Shown here: positions 44,258 through 55,489 of the stretch, in pieces
Layout: each line of letters begins with the position of its first letter
How positions within the stretch are numbered: position 1 is the stretch's first letter
Assembly: GCF_024679095.1 (NCBI RefSeq)
Contig: NW_026111217.1
Span: 268,482 to 332,481, forward strand
Direction of reading: 5' to 3'
Length of the DNA: 64,000 bases
Source: Eriocheir sinensis
Taxonomy: Eukaryota; Arthropoda; Malacostraca; Decapoda; Varunidae
Program-made: the position numbers and the translations under genes
The notes under the pieces: generated by a model
Databases searched by the model: none
What the model saw: the letters and a program-made list of their open reading frames with translations, nothing else
Told to the model about the DNA's origin: nothing

Positions 44258-44590
44258 ATATTATTATTACTATTTCTTTACGGTTCTGCCTGTGGCGCCG
44301 GTAGGCATTCTTGGGGCCTGGTGGTCAGTCCCAATCCGTTATGGCGCAGGCAAGTGTTTAGAGTGGCGCCATCTTGTTTGGATTATGCTGCCCCCCTGGA
44401 CCTCATCTTAGATCCTTTCTTTTAGAGAGAGAATCTAGAGTCCCGGTTGATAATAGGTCTTCAGGACAGCATGTGGGTAGTCTTAAGCCACTCGGCGGTG
44501 ACTGAAAAATCTCAACTTGTGGCGGCGGGCGGGACGCGAACCCACATCCTGCTGGCCGCCGCGCCCACGCTAACTACTCAGCCACCGCGT
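44258..44590 (-). mobile_element. tRNA-derived SINE
   Basis: On the minus strand the head reads GCGGTGGCTGAGTAGTTAGC with an A-box-like TGGCTGAGTAGTTAGCG (44568-44584) and a B-box GGTTCGCGTCC (44532-44542), i.e. an internal RNA polymerase III promoter as in tRNA. A tRNA-unrelated body of about 240 bp follows, then an AT-rich tail with TAATAATAAT (about 44258-44285). It has no long open frame. Its 5' border touches a partial MITE copy at 44,592. Confidence 0.7.
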
Positions 44591-44591
44591 C

Positions 44592-45182
44592 GTAAGACTA
44601 TTATTAGGCTCATAAAACTAGCCATGGAAGTACTAACACAACCTCTACCAAAGCCTTATCAAATTTATGTGTGAGCCCCGAAACCTTTAAGAATATGAGC
44701 CACATGTATTAGCAGCCGTATAATATTAAATCAAAACTATCACTTCCCATGGAGATACCCACAACGTATACGAAAGTCTTATCCAGAGTGAGTGTTTAGA
44801 CTTCGGACTGGTTGAGAATACGGGCCTCTCAGGTAGTAGGCAGCCGCCCAGTGTTAAACAAGAAGAGTAACGTGGCGGAAACAGCCGGAAAAGGAGGAGG
44901 AAGGAGGCGTGAAGGAGAGCAAGTTACTTCCCTCGCTGATACTGTCACTAAAACAGGCCTGCAGGGACGGTATTCTCAGACTCAGCCACCTCTCCATCAA
45001 CTATTTCCAAAGGCCAAAAAGGAGCTCAGTCGGCTCCTCATGAGTGTTCTTTAGGTTCATGGTACAGAAGAATGGTCAAGCTATCACCTGGGTCATGAAA
45101 CTACCCGTGAAAAACGCCTCAAACTCCTTCGAAAGCCTGTGAATTATGTTTGCTTGGGCGCCGAAATGTTTAGAATATGACC
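44592..45182 (+). mobile_element. MITE family 1, three partial copies
   Basis: 44592-44700 covers the right half (ATTAGGCTCATAAAACTAGCC to GAGCCCCGAAACCTTTAAGA). 44735-44823 is a shorter, more diverged right half ending GGTTGAGAATACGGGCC. 44968-45182 is nearly full length (GTATTCTCAGACTCAGCC ... GCCGAAATGTTTAGAATATG). A non-MITE segment with GGAGGAGG lies between the last two. Confidence 0.65.
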
Positions 45183-45286
45183 CAGGAAGGAAAAAGGGGA
45201 AGGATGGAAGGCAATTGTGACAGCGAGGCGAGAGAGAGAGCGCGTCAGTATTAATTTCCGGGCGTAAGTAGCGACGTAATGTAAAG

Positions 45287-45735
45287 CTAAGTCTATACAC
45301 CAAGTCAAGTCATACGCATGGTTTGTGGGAGGAGACACGGCCGAGGCGTGATTAATGCGTGACAATGCTTGGAGCCACACTAGAGAATCTAGAAACAGGG
45401 TTTAGAAAACGAGGAAGGTGTACTAATTTAAATCAGTCACTTCAACATGGCCTCCTCACACCCACACCGCCGTTTGTAGTCATTGAAATTACAGTCATGC
45501 AATGGGACAATAAAAAGACATATTTTTCGACAGTAGCTTGCCTGAACGCGCTGTGAAAGAGGCGAGAATGCACATCCAGAGTGCACATACAGCAACAACT
45601 TTAGTCTCCACTGAACTGGCGGGTATTTTTTTTGGCTTCAGTGACGTCATCCGCTGCTCCGCCCAAAACCACCTCCTGCGCGTACCGGTCACAGTTTTGA
45701 AGCAGAGTGACTTGACTTGGTGTATACAGACTTAG
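45287..45735. mobile_element. 449-bp TIR element with 8-bp target duplication (MITE family 2)
   Basis: The left terminal repeat at 45287-45312 (CTAAGTCT-ATACACC...AAGTCA) is the inverse complement of the right one at 45708-45735, differing only by a 2-bp indel. The element is bracketed by identical ATGTAAAG at 45279-45286 and 45736-45743. An 8-bp target duplication is typical of hAT and P (8-9 bp in Merlin). No transposase remnant is present, so it is non-autonomous. The interior is unique in this window and contains TGACGTCA and CCGCCC near 45,643-45,664. Confidence 0.8.
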
Positions 45736-45829
45736 ATGTAAAGATGCTGCGCCGAAGAGATTCCGTAACGAGGAGATGCGATGGCCGGGCCTTTTCGGGA
45801 TGCTTCTTTCTCTTTGCTTTCACTAACCG

Positions 45830-46830
45830 TTTCCTTCTTTCACTTAACGTTTCTTTCCTTCATTCAACGTTCCTTCTCTTTATTCAACGTTCTTTCCCTT
45901 CACCCAACGTTCTTTCCCTTCACCTAACGATCTTTCCCTTCACCCAACGTTCTTTCCCTTCACCCACCGTTTCTTTCCCTTCACCCAACGTTCTTTCTCT
46001 TCACCCAACGTTCTTTCCTCTCACCCAACATTTTTTCCCTTCACCCAACGTTTTTTTTCTCTTCACCCAAAGTTCTTTCCCTTCATCCAATGTTTTTTCC
46101 CTTCACCCAACGTTTTTTTCTCTTCACCCAAAGTTCTTTCCCTTCATCCAACGTTTTTTCCCTTCACCCAACGTTTTTTCCCTTCATCCAACGTTCTTTT
46201 CCTTTACCCAACGTTCTTTCCCTTCAACAAACGTTCTTTCCCGTCAACCAACGTTTTTCCCCTTCAACCAACGTGTTTTCCCTTCATCCAACGTTCTTTC
46301 CCGTCACCCAACGTTCTTTCCCTTCACCCAACGTTCTTTCCCTTCACCCAACGTTTTTTCCCTTCACCCAACGTTCTTTCCCTTCACCCAACGTTTTTTC
46401 CCTTCAACCAACGTTTTTCCCTTCACCCAACGTTTTTTCCCTTCACCCAACGTTCATTCCTTTCACCCAACGTTCATTCCCTTCACCCAACGTTCTTTCC
46501 TTCAACCAACGTTCTTTCCCTTCACTCAACGTTTTTCCCTTCACCCAACGTTCTTTCCCTTCAACCAACGTTTTTCCCTTCACTCAACGTTTTTCCCTTC
46601 ACCCAGCGTTCTTTCCCTTCAACCAACGTTCTTTCCCTTCACTCAACGTTTTTCCCTTCACTAACGTTTTCCCTTCACCCAACGTTCTTTCCCTTCAACC
46701 AACGTTTTTCCCTTCACCCAACGTTTATCCCTGCATCCGACGTTCTTTCCCTTCACCCAGCGTTTTTTCCCTTCACCCAACGTTCTTTCCCTTTACCCAA
46801 CGTTCTTTCCCTTAACCCAACGTTCCAGCT
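45830..46830 (+). repeat. 21-bp minisatellite, roughly 45 units
   Basis: The unit is TTCTTTCCCTTCACCCAACG plus T. Variants carry TTTTTTCCC, ATCCAACG or AACCAACG. Most units are 21 bp (seven codons), some 20 or 22 bp, so open frames run for 300 codons and then switch. Looser related units continue to about 47,280. I do not regard the frame (a repeating SFPSPNV / FFPFTQR peptide) as a gene: no start context, no signal, and frame changes within the array. Confidence 0.9.
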
Positions 46831-47280
46831 TCCCTCCCCCATCCTTCACCCAGTTGTTTCTTCACCCAGCGTTCTTTCCCTTCACCCACCTAACTGTCCC
46901 TTCACTCACTCAAGTATCCCTTCCCTTCACCCGACGTTCCCTTCCTTCACTCACCCAGCTGTTCCTTCCCTTCATTCACCCACTCAAGGTTCCCCTCTTC
47001 CCTTCACCCAACGTTCCTCTCTCTCCTCACTCACCCACGTTCCCCTCTTTACCCACCCAACGTTTTCCTATCAGTCGACGCTCCTTTTCACACAACTTTC
47101 TTCCCATCCCGTAACGTTCTTTCCCTTCTCCCCTTTTTGTCCCTTCATATTACCAGGTGTCCCTTCATTCAGCGTCCCCCAATCATTCGCCACCTGTTTC
47201 CCAATGTTCCCCCATCACTTATACCTTCATCTTGTCGCATAACGTTCTCTCTCCAACCAGCATTCTCCCTTCACCCACTT

Positions 47281-48927
47281 CTATTTCGACGATTTTCTGT
47301 ATCCCCCTATGTCTTATTCTGTTGCCACTGGTAATTCTTGGCGTTTATCTGTTGCCACCATTCTGTTTTTGACGTTATTCCATTGTTACGATTCTCCTTC
47401 CTTGTTTTCCTGTTGGCACTATTCTACTCGTCATCTAGTTCGCGTCCCGAGCGGTACTTTAATAAGGGGAATGGGCGATCTAACATTACTCTAGCTACAG
47501 CGTTGGGTCCTTCGTGTTATGGCCACTAACCAATCATTATTGTGACCATACAGAAGGGTAAAGGGGCGGGACGGGAGTGTTAAAAGCCTATAAACGAGCC
47601 ATTATCGTGCTCGTATCAGGAAGGGAATTAGGGGCTGTTTAATTTTATACTCTGGTTACAGCGCTGGGATTTAAATGTATAAGCTTACTGACCTACCATC
47701 ATCGTATTCTTTAAAGAGAGAAGGGACGGCCTAATGTTACTCTGGCTATAGCGTTGGGTTTTAAGTGTTTTAAGTTCACTAACCAACTCGTTCTTATATT
47801 GCCGGTACTCTTAACGTTATTCTCTTCACACAGTCTACTCCTCTGTAGTATTAGTTCCTCTTGCTCTCTCCTCTAAAGGAATTCAGCGCCTCGTGACTCA
47901 AGATGCCGCGGCGCCAAGCTTCTCTGATCAGTCAACCCAATCGAATCCAGTCGCCTCTCTCGGGCCGCTACACTGCACGCCTTTCTGTGCCGTCTTGTTT
48001 CTTGATCTTCCTTCTTCTTTTCTTCTTTCTTTATCTTCTTCCTTTTCTTCATTGTCTTTTCTTTCTTCTTTCTTGTTTATCTTCTTTTCTTTCTTCTTTC
48101 TTATTTAGCTTCTTTCTTCTTTATCTTCTTCCTTTGTCTTCCTGTTGTTTCTTTCCACACTTCTTGCTTCTGTTATTCTCTTCTTCTTTCGTCTTATACT
48201 TTTCTTTATTCCCTTTTGCCTCTATCTTTCTCGTTTTCCTTGTCATCTGCTGTTTCGTTACACCTTCTTATCTTTCTCCTTCTTTATCCTTCTTCTGTTC
48301 CTTCCTTCATTCCTTTCTCTATTCTTCTCTTCTTCCTCGTCATCTACTGTTTTTCTCCTTTCTTGTCTCTCTTCTCGTCTTCTTTGTTATTTTTGTTTCT
48401 TCACTCCTTTATTTATTATTTTCTTCCTTGTCATCTTCGTTTTTTTGCCTCAAGTCTACTTTTCTCTTCTCCATTATCATCTGTTTCTTCTCCATCCTTC
48501 TAATCTCTTCTTCTTTTCACTTTCTTTGTTATATACCATTTCTTTACTCTTTGATTTTATTCTTCTCGTGTTTCTATATTCCCTTCTTCCTCCTATTCTT
48601 CTTTTCTCCCTTGTCATCATCTGTTTCTGTATTCACGTCTCACCGCTATTCTTCCTCCTTCTCTTTGTCCCATGTTCTTCTTTACACCTTTCTTACTACC
48701 ATTATTCTCTCCTCTCCTTTGTCAACTCTTTCTTTACACACTCCTTGCGTCCATTCTTCTCGTCTTCCTTTGTCTGTCTACTGTTCTCTCTCACCTGCTG
48801 ACCCTCTTACCTGCTTTCCCCTTTCACACGCTTCTTTTCCACGTCGTTGTACTCTCTATAGCGTTGTTGGTAGAGTCGTTCGTCATTGTTCGTATTCTTG
48901 TATAGTCTCGATGTTTAGTGTAACGAA
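47281..48927. other. No gene; diverged repeats then pyrimidine-rich block
   Basis: A diverged unit containing TTACTCTRGCTAYAGCGTTGGGT recurs at about 47485, 47645 and 47735. Bases 47,990-48,830 are T/C-rich (TTCTTCTTT-type) and hold long Phe/Leu/Ser frames that are composition artefacts. Confidence 0.5.
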
Positions 48928-49475
48928 GCCCGTATTCTCAGACGATTTCGGGACTCACAACAGCTGTTTCCGAAGGCCACAAAGGAGGTTAGTGGAGGAG
49001 TGTTTTTTCACGTTCATGGTGCAGAAGGGTTCTCAAACTATTGCTAGGCTCATAAAACTACACTTGGAAATACTAGGCCCATATTCTGACGCTTTCGACT
49101 CTCACAATAGCTATTTCCAAAGGCCACAAAGGAAATAAGTCGGGTTCTCATGAGCGTTTCTTCATGTTCATGGTGCAGAGCCTTGTCAAACTATCAATCG
49201 CCTCATAAAACTACCCTTGGAAATACTAAGCCCATATTCTCAGAGGCTTCCGGCACTCACACAACAGCTGTTTCCAAAGTCCACAAAGAGATTAGTCGGG
49301 TTCTCGTGAGTGTTTCTTCACGTTCATGGTGCAGAAGTGTGGTCAGACTATCGCTAGGCTCAAAAAAACTGCCCATACAAATATTAATCGGTCTGCCCGT
49401 GGAAATATTAACACCACCTCTACGAAAGGCTTACTATATGTGGGTGTGTGAGCCCCGGAATGTTTGAGAATACGG
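48928..49475 (+). mobile_element. MITE family 1: tandem trio, last copy full length
   Basis: Copies start GCCCGTATTCTCAGACG (48928), GCCCATATTCTGACGC (49077) and GCCCATATTCTCAGAGG (49230). The first two stop at the same internal point (TTGGAAATACTA) where the next begins, giving a tandem period of 149-153 bp. The third continues to GAGCCCCGGAATGTTTGAGA and ATACGG (about 49475). Confidence 0.75.
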
Positions 49476-50335
<860 letters not shown>

Positions 50336-50584
50336 CCCCTTCTCGTCCCCTTTGTCAGTACTCTTTCCCCTTCGCCTTTTAAAATGACATTACCTCCGTT
50401 CTCTCCTCCTCCTCCTCCTCCTCCTCCTCCTCCAGTCATCAGTAACTGTCCCTGTTTTTATTCTCTTGCTCCTCCTTCACCCTTTGCTCACTCACGTCCA
50501 CAGTCACTTAAAGTTCCTCGTTCCTCATCAGCCATGTCTATTATCTGCATGTAATACCCCTTTGTCAGCTTATATTCCTTCGGT

Positions 50585-50857
50585 TCGTGTTCTCCAATGC
50601 TTCTCTCTCTAACAACATCTATTTCCAAAGGTCACAAAGGAGGTTAGTCGAGTTCTCGTGATGCAGGAGCCTTGTCAGACTATTACTAGGCTCGTAAAAC
50701 TATCCATGGAAATACTAACACAACCTCAACGAATGCTTTCTCATGAGTGATTTTTTCGTTCACGTTCATGGTGTAGAAGCTTTGTAAGACTATTGCTAGG
50801 CTCATAAAACTTCAACCCATGTAAATATTTAAAAAAACTCTAGGAAAGCCTTATCAA

Positions 50858-50944
<87 letters not shown>

Positions 50945-50959
50945 CCCCGAAATGTTTAC
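50585..50959 (+). mobile_element. MITE family 1: two overlapping partial copies
   Basis: The first copy (about 50585-50735) runs from GTGTTCTCC to ACACAACCTCAACGAATGC. The second (about 50741-50959) restarts internally at TCTCATGAGTG and continues through TTCATGGTGTAGAAGC and GCCTTATCAAATG, then the (TG)n expansion, then TGAGCCCCGAAATGTTTAC. Confidence 0.65.
50859..50942. repeat. (TG)42 inside a MITE
   Basis: It lies exactly where other copies of the MITE have the short GTGGGTGTGTGAGCCCC segment, between TTATCAAA and TGAGCCCCGAAATG. Confidence 0.9.
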
Positions 50960-51029
50960 TATTTAAGCCATTTCCTCCACTCATGTTCCTTTGTCTATTG
51001 TTCTTTAGTTATTTTATTCATGTTTATAC

Positions 51030-51086
51030 GAGCAGTACTTTTTTTCCCCTTAAGCTGCTTCCTTTGCTGTAAAAAATTCCCCACCT
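51030..51086 (+). mobile_element. Possible orphan 3' tail related to LINE H
   Basis: GAGCAGTACTTTTTTTCCCC then TTAAGCTGCTTCCTTTGCTG and TAAAAAA resemble the LINE H end (GAGCAGTGAATAGCGGGC ... CCTTGAACTGTGTCCTTCGC, TGTAAAAA). Short and diverged. Confidence 0.35.
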
Positions 51087-51428
51087 CTGTACCGTCTCCC
51101 ACTGGTCCACACTAGGCCAGCGTCCTGTAAATCACTTGTTAGTTTGCCCGGCACAGTGGTCGGTCTCTGGTCTGTCTGGGTGATTAAGGCTCCTGATCCT
51201 CCTTTCCTGCCTGATTTGTTTCGACGTGTGTGTGCGGCGTGCGAAGGAGCCTTGTGTGTGTGGCTGGGTGGGTAGGTATGGAGACAGAGGGAGAGGAAGA
51301 GGAGAATTAAGGGACGGAGGGAAGAGGAGAGAGAGGAAGGAGAGAAGAAAGAGGAGGAAGGAGGAGGAGACAGGGAGAGGGAAGGTTAGAGAGAGTTAAA
51401 GAGAGGTATAGAGAATGTTAGAGAGATT

Positions 51429-51430
<2 letters not shown>
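51087..51430. other. No gene; unique then purine-rich DNA
   Basis: Mixed sequence to about 51,240, then GGAGA-rich DNA grading into (GA)n. Confidence 0.4.

Positions 51431-51471
<41 letters not shown>
51431..51471. repeat. (GA)20 abutting the 3' end of CR1 copy D
   Basis: Short GA tract directly beside the element tail. In element sense it is (TC)n after the tail. Confidence 0.9.
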
Positions 51472-51476
<5 letters not shown>

Positions 51477-51589
51477 AGAGTTTAATGAAAATCAGACCAC
51501 AGACCCCATGGTCCAGACTTGGTGGTCTGTCTTTTAAACCTAAGTGATTTTACATTAATCAGAAGACTCCAAAACGTTGCATTTCTACT

Positions 51590-54390
51590 CTAGTTGATAT
51601 TAAGTTGAAGGAAGTGACGGTCGAGCTTATTTTTGAAGGAATCAATCGTGTTACACTGAACCACTGATAGTGGAAGCTTATTCCATTCTCGCACTACAAC
51701 GTTGGCTAAGAAAATTTGGTGCAGTCCGAATTTACTTGTCTACATCTGAGTTTTACGCCATTGTTCCTCGTGCGCAAAGTGTCATCGATCATAAACAATG
51801 TTGATCTGTCTACATTCGTGAAACCATTAAGTATTTTAAAACATTCGATCAGTTTTCCTCGAAGGCGACGTTTCTCAAGAGAGAACCTGTTAAGGGTAGA
51901 AAGCCTTTCTTCGTGGTGATTTGTTGCGCAAGGAAGGGATCATTTTCGTTGCCCGACGCTGAACACCTTCTAATTTAGCAATATCCTTTGCATGGTGGGG
52001 ATACCAAAACTGTACCGCATATTCCAAGTAGGGTCTGACTAAACTGTTGTAGAGCGGGAGTATTACATCTTTATTCTTGAATAAAGTTTCTTTTAATGAA
52101 GCCCAACATTCTGTTCGCTTTATTTGCTGCATCGATGCATTGCTGTGAGAATTTGAGGTTTGACGCGATTTTGACCCCCAAGTCTTTGACGCATTGAACG
52201 CTTTTGAGTTTAACGCCGCGCATTTCGTATTCGAACTTCTTATTCCTCGTTCCAACGAAGGACCTGGCACTTGTCTACGTTAAAGGGCATCTCCCATCTA
52301 TCCGACCAAGCTGAAATTTGTGCAAATCCTCTTGGAGGCTTTGCCTGTCTTCGTCAGTGAGAACCGAGTCACCAATCTTTGTGTCGTCTGCAAATTTACT
52401 AATGCGGTTATTGAGTCCAACATCCACGTCGTTGATGTAAATAATGAAGAGCACTGGGCCAAGGACCGAGCCCTGAGGACGCCACTAGTGACAGGCGCCC
52501 ACTCTTGAGTTAAATCCGTCAATCACTACTCTTTGTTGTCTGTTGCTCAACCAATTCGCGATCCATTGGTTTACTTGACCGTCAATACCTATTTGCTTTA
52601 ATTTGTAAAGTAATTTATGATGCGGAACTTTATCAAACGCTTTCTGGAAATCAAGATAGACTACGTCCAGTGATTTGGTTACGTCATAAACAGTGAAGAG
52701 GTCGTTATAAAAGGTTAATAGGTTTGATAGGCAGGATCTTTGTTTCGGAAGCCATGTTGTGAGTCCCCAATCAATGAGTGGCTTTCAAAGTCACTCACAA
52801 TTTGTCTCTAATTATGCCCTCAAGTAGCTTACCTACAACCGAAGTTAGACTAATGGGCCTGTAATTACCTGGTACTTTTTGTCTCCTTTCTTGAAAATCG
52901 AAGTCACGTTAGCCTTTTTCCAATCTGAAGGGACGATGCCTTGTCGCAAGGACATATTGAATACGGTTGTGAGGGAGAGTATTTCGCCTTTTATTTCTTT
53001 CAGCAGAGTTGGATATACTTTGTCAGGTCCAGGACTTTTATTTGTTTTAAGTGAATGGAGAGCTTTAAGGACTTCATCGGTTGTTATTTCAAAATTAGTG
53101 CATGCTCGAGATTTACAATAGTACTGGTGTTGGTGGTAGCGAGAGGAAGACTGTTAGTATTAAACACCGAGGAAAAGTAACTGTTAAGAGGTTTGCAATG
53201 TGTTGGCTGTCAATCACTAGTGCACCGTTGCTGTTTGTTAAAGGTCCAATACCACTTTTGATCGCCTGTCTGTTGTTTATGTAACTGAAGAAAGAGTTCG
53301 GATTATTTTTACAGTTGGCTGCAATATTTTCTTCATATCTACGCTTTGCCTGACCTCCTAGTCTTTTTACTCGTCGCCTGGCATTATTATAAAATCTAAT
53401 GTTTTCGGGCGTGCTTTGTTCTTTCTTTAACCTGTAAAACAATTTTCTCTCATTGACTGATTGTTTAATTTCGCTATTAAACCACGGTGGGCTTTTATTA
53501 CTGTTAATTCGCTTCTCGCAACAAGGGACGAATGTGTTCTGCTGAGTGAGTAAGTGATTTTTAGGCTTCCTCTACGCCGTCATCTGATAGTTGTATTTCT
53601 GTTAGTTTTTGTCGGATTTCTACGAAGTTAGCTCTTTTGAAATTGGGCACCTTTACTTTATTTTCAGTCACTGATGATTGAGCTTTAATGTCGACGCGCA
53701 CTAATTTATGATCGCAAGAGCCGAGTTGTTCTCCTACCGTGACACTACTGACTAGGTTATCTTGGGTCGTTATAACAAGGTCGAGTATATTATTTTGTCG
53801 AGTTGGCTCAGAAACCATTTGGCTTAGATAATTTTCTTCTAGAAATTCGATCATTCTATGTGACTCGCCATCTGTACCTGACAGTGTCGCTTAAGTCGAT
53901 ATGGGGAGGTTAAAGTCTCCTAATATCAGTGAGTCGCTGTTATTAAGTGACTGCCTTAAGACGCTGTACATTTCAGGTCGTCATCGAGTGATCGCCCGGG
54001 AGGTCTGTAGGTGACAGATATATTTAAATTGACTTTTGCAATGTTTACTCGCACGCACAAATGTTCAACGTTACTGTTTCGGTGTTTTGTCAGTGGGTTG
54101 CAAATAGCTTTTTGACATAAAGGGCGACGCCACCGCCTCTACAGTTTACACGATCTTTGTTGAAGAGTATGTAGCCCTCTATGTTGTATTCTGAGCTTAA
54201 ATCAATATTTGTGGTGTCGATAAATGTATCGGTTATATCAATTATGTCAAAATTTTCTGTTAAAGCAAGACATCTCAGTTCATCAAATTTGTTTCTTAGG
54301 CTACGCGCATTGAAACTAAGGATTTTAAGTTATCTAGAGGCTTGGTAATAGAGGTGGTGGTACTTGCGGGATCACGGTTACGGGTTTGTT
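51590..54390 (-). pseudogene. Decayed EN-RT ORF2 of CR1-like copy D
   Basis: The domain order is that of copies A and C. EN parts: NLKSLVSMRVA (frameshifted from NLKILSFNACSL by one lost A near 54,328) and, at 53,854-53,561, MIEFLEENYLSQMV to GEQLGSCDHKLVRVDI. The linker segment RLKKEQSTPENIRF...QAKRRYEENIAANC is at 53,442-53,200. RT parts: KAFDKVPHHK (about 52,640), GVPQGS damaged near 52,480, FADDTK (about 52,385), and the C-terminal region to about 51,600. At least ten frameshifts are visible, mostly single-base losses in short runs. Motif A keeps Phe (AFDKV), unlike copy C. Confidence 0.8.
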
Positions 54391-55440
54391 GCGATGCACG
54401 GCGTCTATTTACACGGGCAGGTGGAGGACGTGGCCGTGACTCGTTTTTTTGCTCGGATGACACGCCTTCCGAGTCTGGCTGCCCTGATGGGAGAAAGTGC
54501 AATCCGTCCCTGTGGAAGAGCTCATTTTGTCCATAGAAATTGTCCCATGCGTTTAGGAACTCCACGTCAAGCTCCTACAAAGAGTCTGTAAGCGGTTGTT
54601 TGGGCTGAGCCTTACTGAAAAAGTCGCTCTCCGCCCAAGTCCGTGGTAGAACTCCTGAAATCAAAATGTTAGGGATTTAGACTTATACTGCTGGATGAGC
54701 CCTTGCGGTACTTCTCCAGGAGTTCCTCAGACCGGGTCGTGTTGACGTCGTTCGTACCTGTGTGAATAACAAACAGTGAATCATTAGTAGCCTGGGGGGA
54801 GATCTCCTCAAGAGCAGCAGTTATGTCGTCGATCCCAGCACCAGGATAGCAATAGTTCCGTCTTCGACGAGGAACTCTGCCGCAGAACTCAACGACCTGC
54901 TGGCGAATCATGGAGTCACCCACCAGGAAGGTGCTCTCCTGCTCATCCTCCTCCTCCAGAATGGCAAACCTGTTGAAGCAATGAACAGGATAAATCGCTT
55001 GTCTGGCTGGTTTGGCTCCTCCATTCACGACGGGTGAAACCATCATGGTCAGTGCCACTAGCATCCTCCCGTTGCGTGGTGTTGTCCGCTGGTGTCGACG
55101 GTACCGCTGAGGGCAAGGGGCGGTTGGAGAAAGGGTTTGGCACCACAGCAACGTTAGCCTGGATGAATTCCTGCAAGGAGGGAACACTGCGAGAAAGCTC
55201 TATTATTTTATTCTGACCTGCTTCCATCTTCTCTTCTTGCTCCTGCAGTCTTGTCTCGAGATGCTGCCTGGTGAGAGAAAGCTCTATTATTTTATTCTGG
55301 CCTTCTTCCATCTTCTCTTCCTGCTCCTGCAGTTTTGTCTCGAGATGCTGCCTGGAGACACAGTCGACAGACAGCAGAACGCCCTGTAAAAAGTGAGCTG
55401 AGAAGCTACCGTTACAAGTACTGCACTTCTGAGGCGCCAT
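54391..55440 (-). pseudogene. Coiled-coil plus SGNH-esterase ORF1 region of CR1-like copy D
   Basis: It starts MAPQKCSTCNGSFSAHFLQG (ATG at 55440), a possible C-x2-C zinc-binding head. Two tandem 28-residue, four-heptad units follow (RQHLET(K/R)LQEQEEKME; DNA period 84 bp, 55,197-55,365), predicted to form a coiled coil. Downstream all four SGNH hydrolase blocks are present: FLVGDSM (Ser about 54,913), NYCYPGAGIDD (Gly), HTGTNDV (Asn about 54,751) and HRDGLHFLPSG (Asp/His about 54,500), with ISGVLPR between. CR1-type elements are known to carry an esterase in ORF1. Breaks: frameshifts near 55,010 and 54,700 and an in-frame TAG near 54,593. After the last block the frame runs on into the endonuclease without a stop. 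Confidence 0.8.
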
Positions 55441-55489
55441 CTTAGCAGAAAAGAACGAGAGCAAAACACAGAGTGAAGGGGATTAGGAA

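Larger units (their letters stand above)
51472..55465 (-). mobile_element. CR1-like LINE, copy D (longest; ORF1 region present)
   Basis: About 4 kb. The sense order is: a short leader near 55,465-55,441; a coiled-coil and esterase region (55440 to about 54,400); EN-RT (about 54,380 to the stop at 51590-51592); a 3' UTR with the CAGACCAC...GGTCTGTGGTCTG inverted repeat; and a degenerate tail (GATTATAGAGTTTAATG on the plus strand) followed by (TC)n. It is the only copy with the upstream region, so it defines the family's architecture here. Beyond about 55,480 a G-rich minisatellite starts, so the true 5' end is probably within tens of bases of 55,465. Many single-base indels: an older, inactive copy. 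Confidence 0.85.

Noticed and set aside
44530..44590. A functional tRNA gene
   Set aside because: A and B boxes are present, but the sequence continues into a long SINE body and I could not assemble a convincing acceptor stem or anticodon arm.
45717..46664. 315-codon frame over the 21-bp minisatellite as a gene
   Set aside because: A parallel frame is open too, unit-length changes shift the frame, and there is no initiation context or signal peptide.
47903..49138. 411-codon hydrophobic plus-strand frame
   Set aside because: TTC/TCT-rich composition artefact running into MITE copies; the adjacent frame is open as well.
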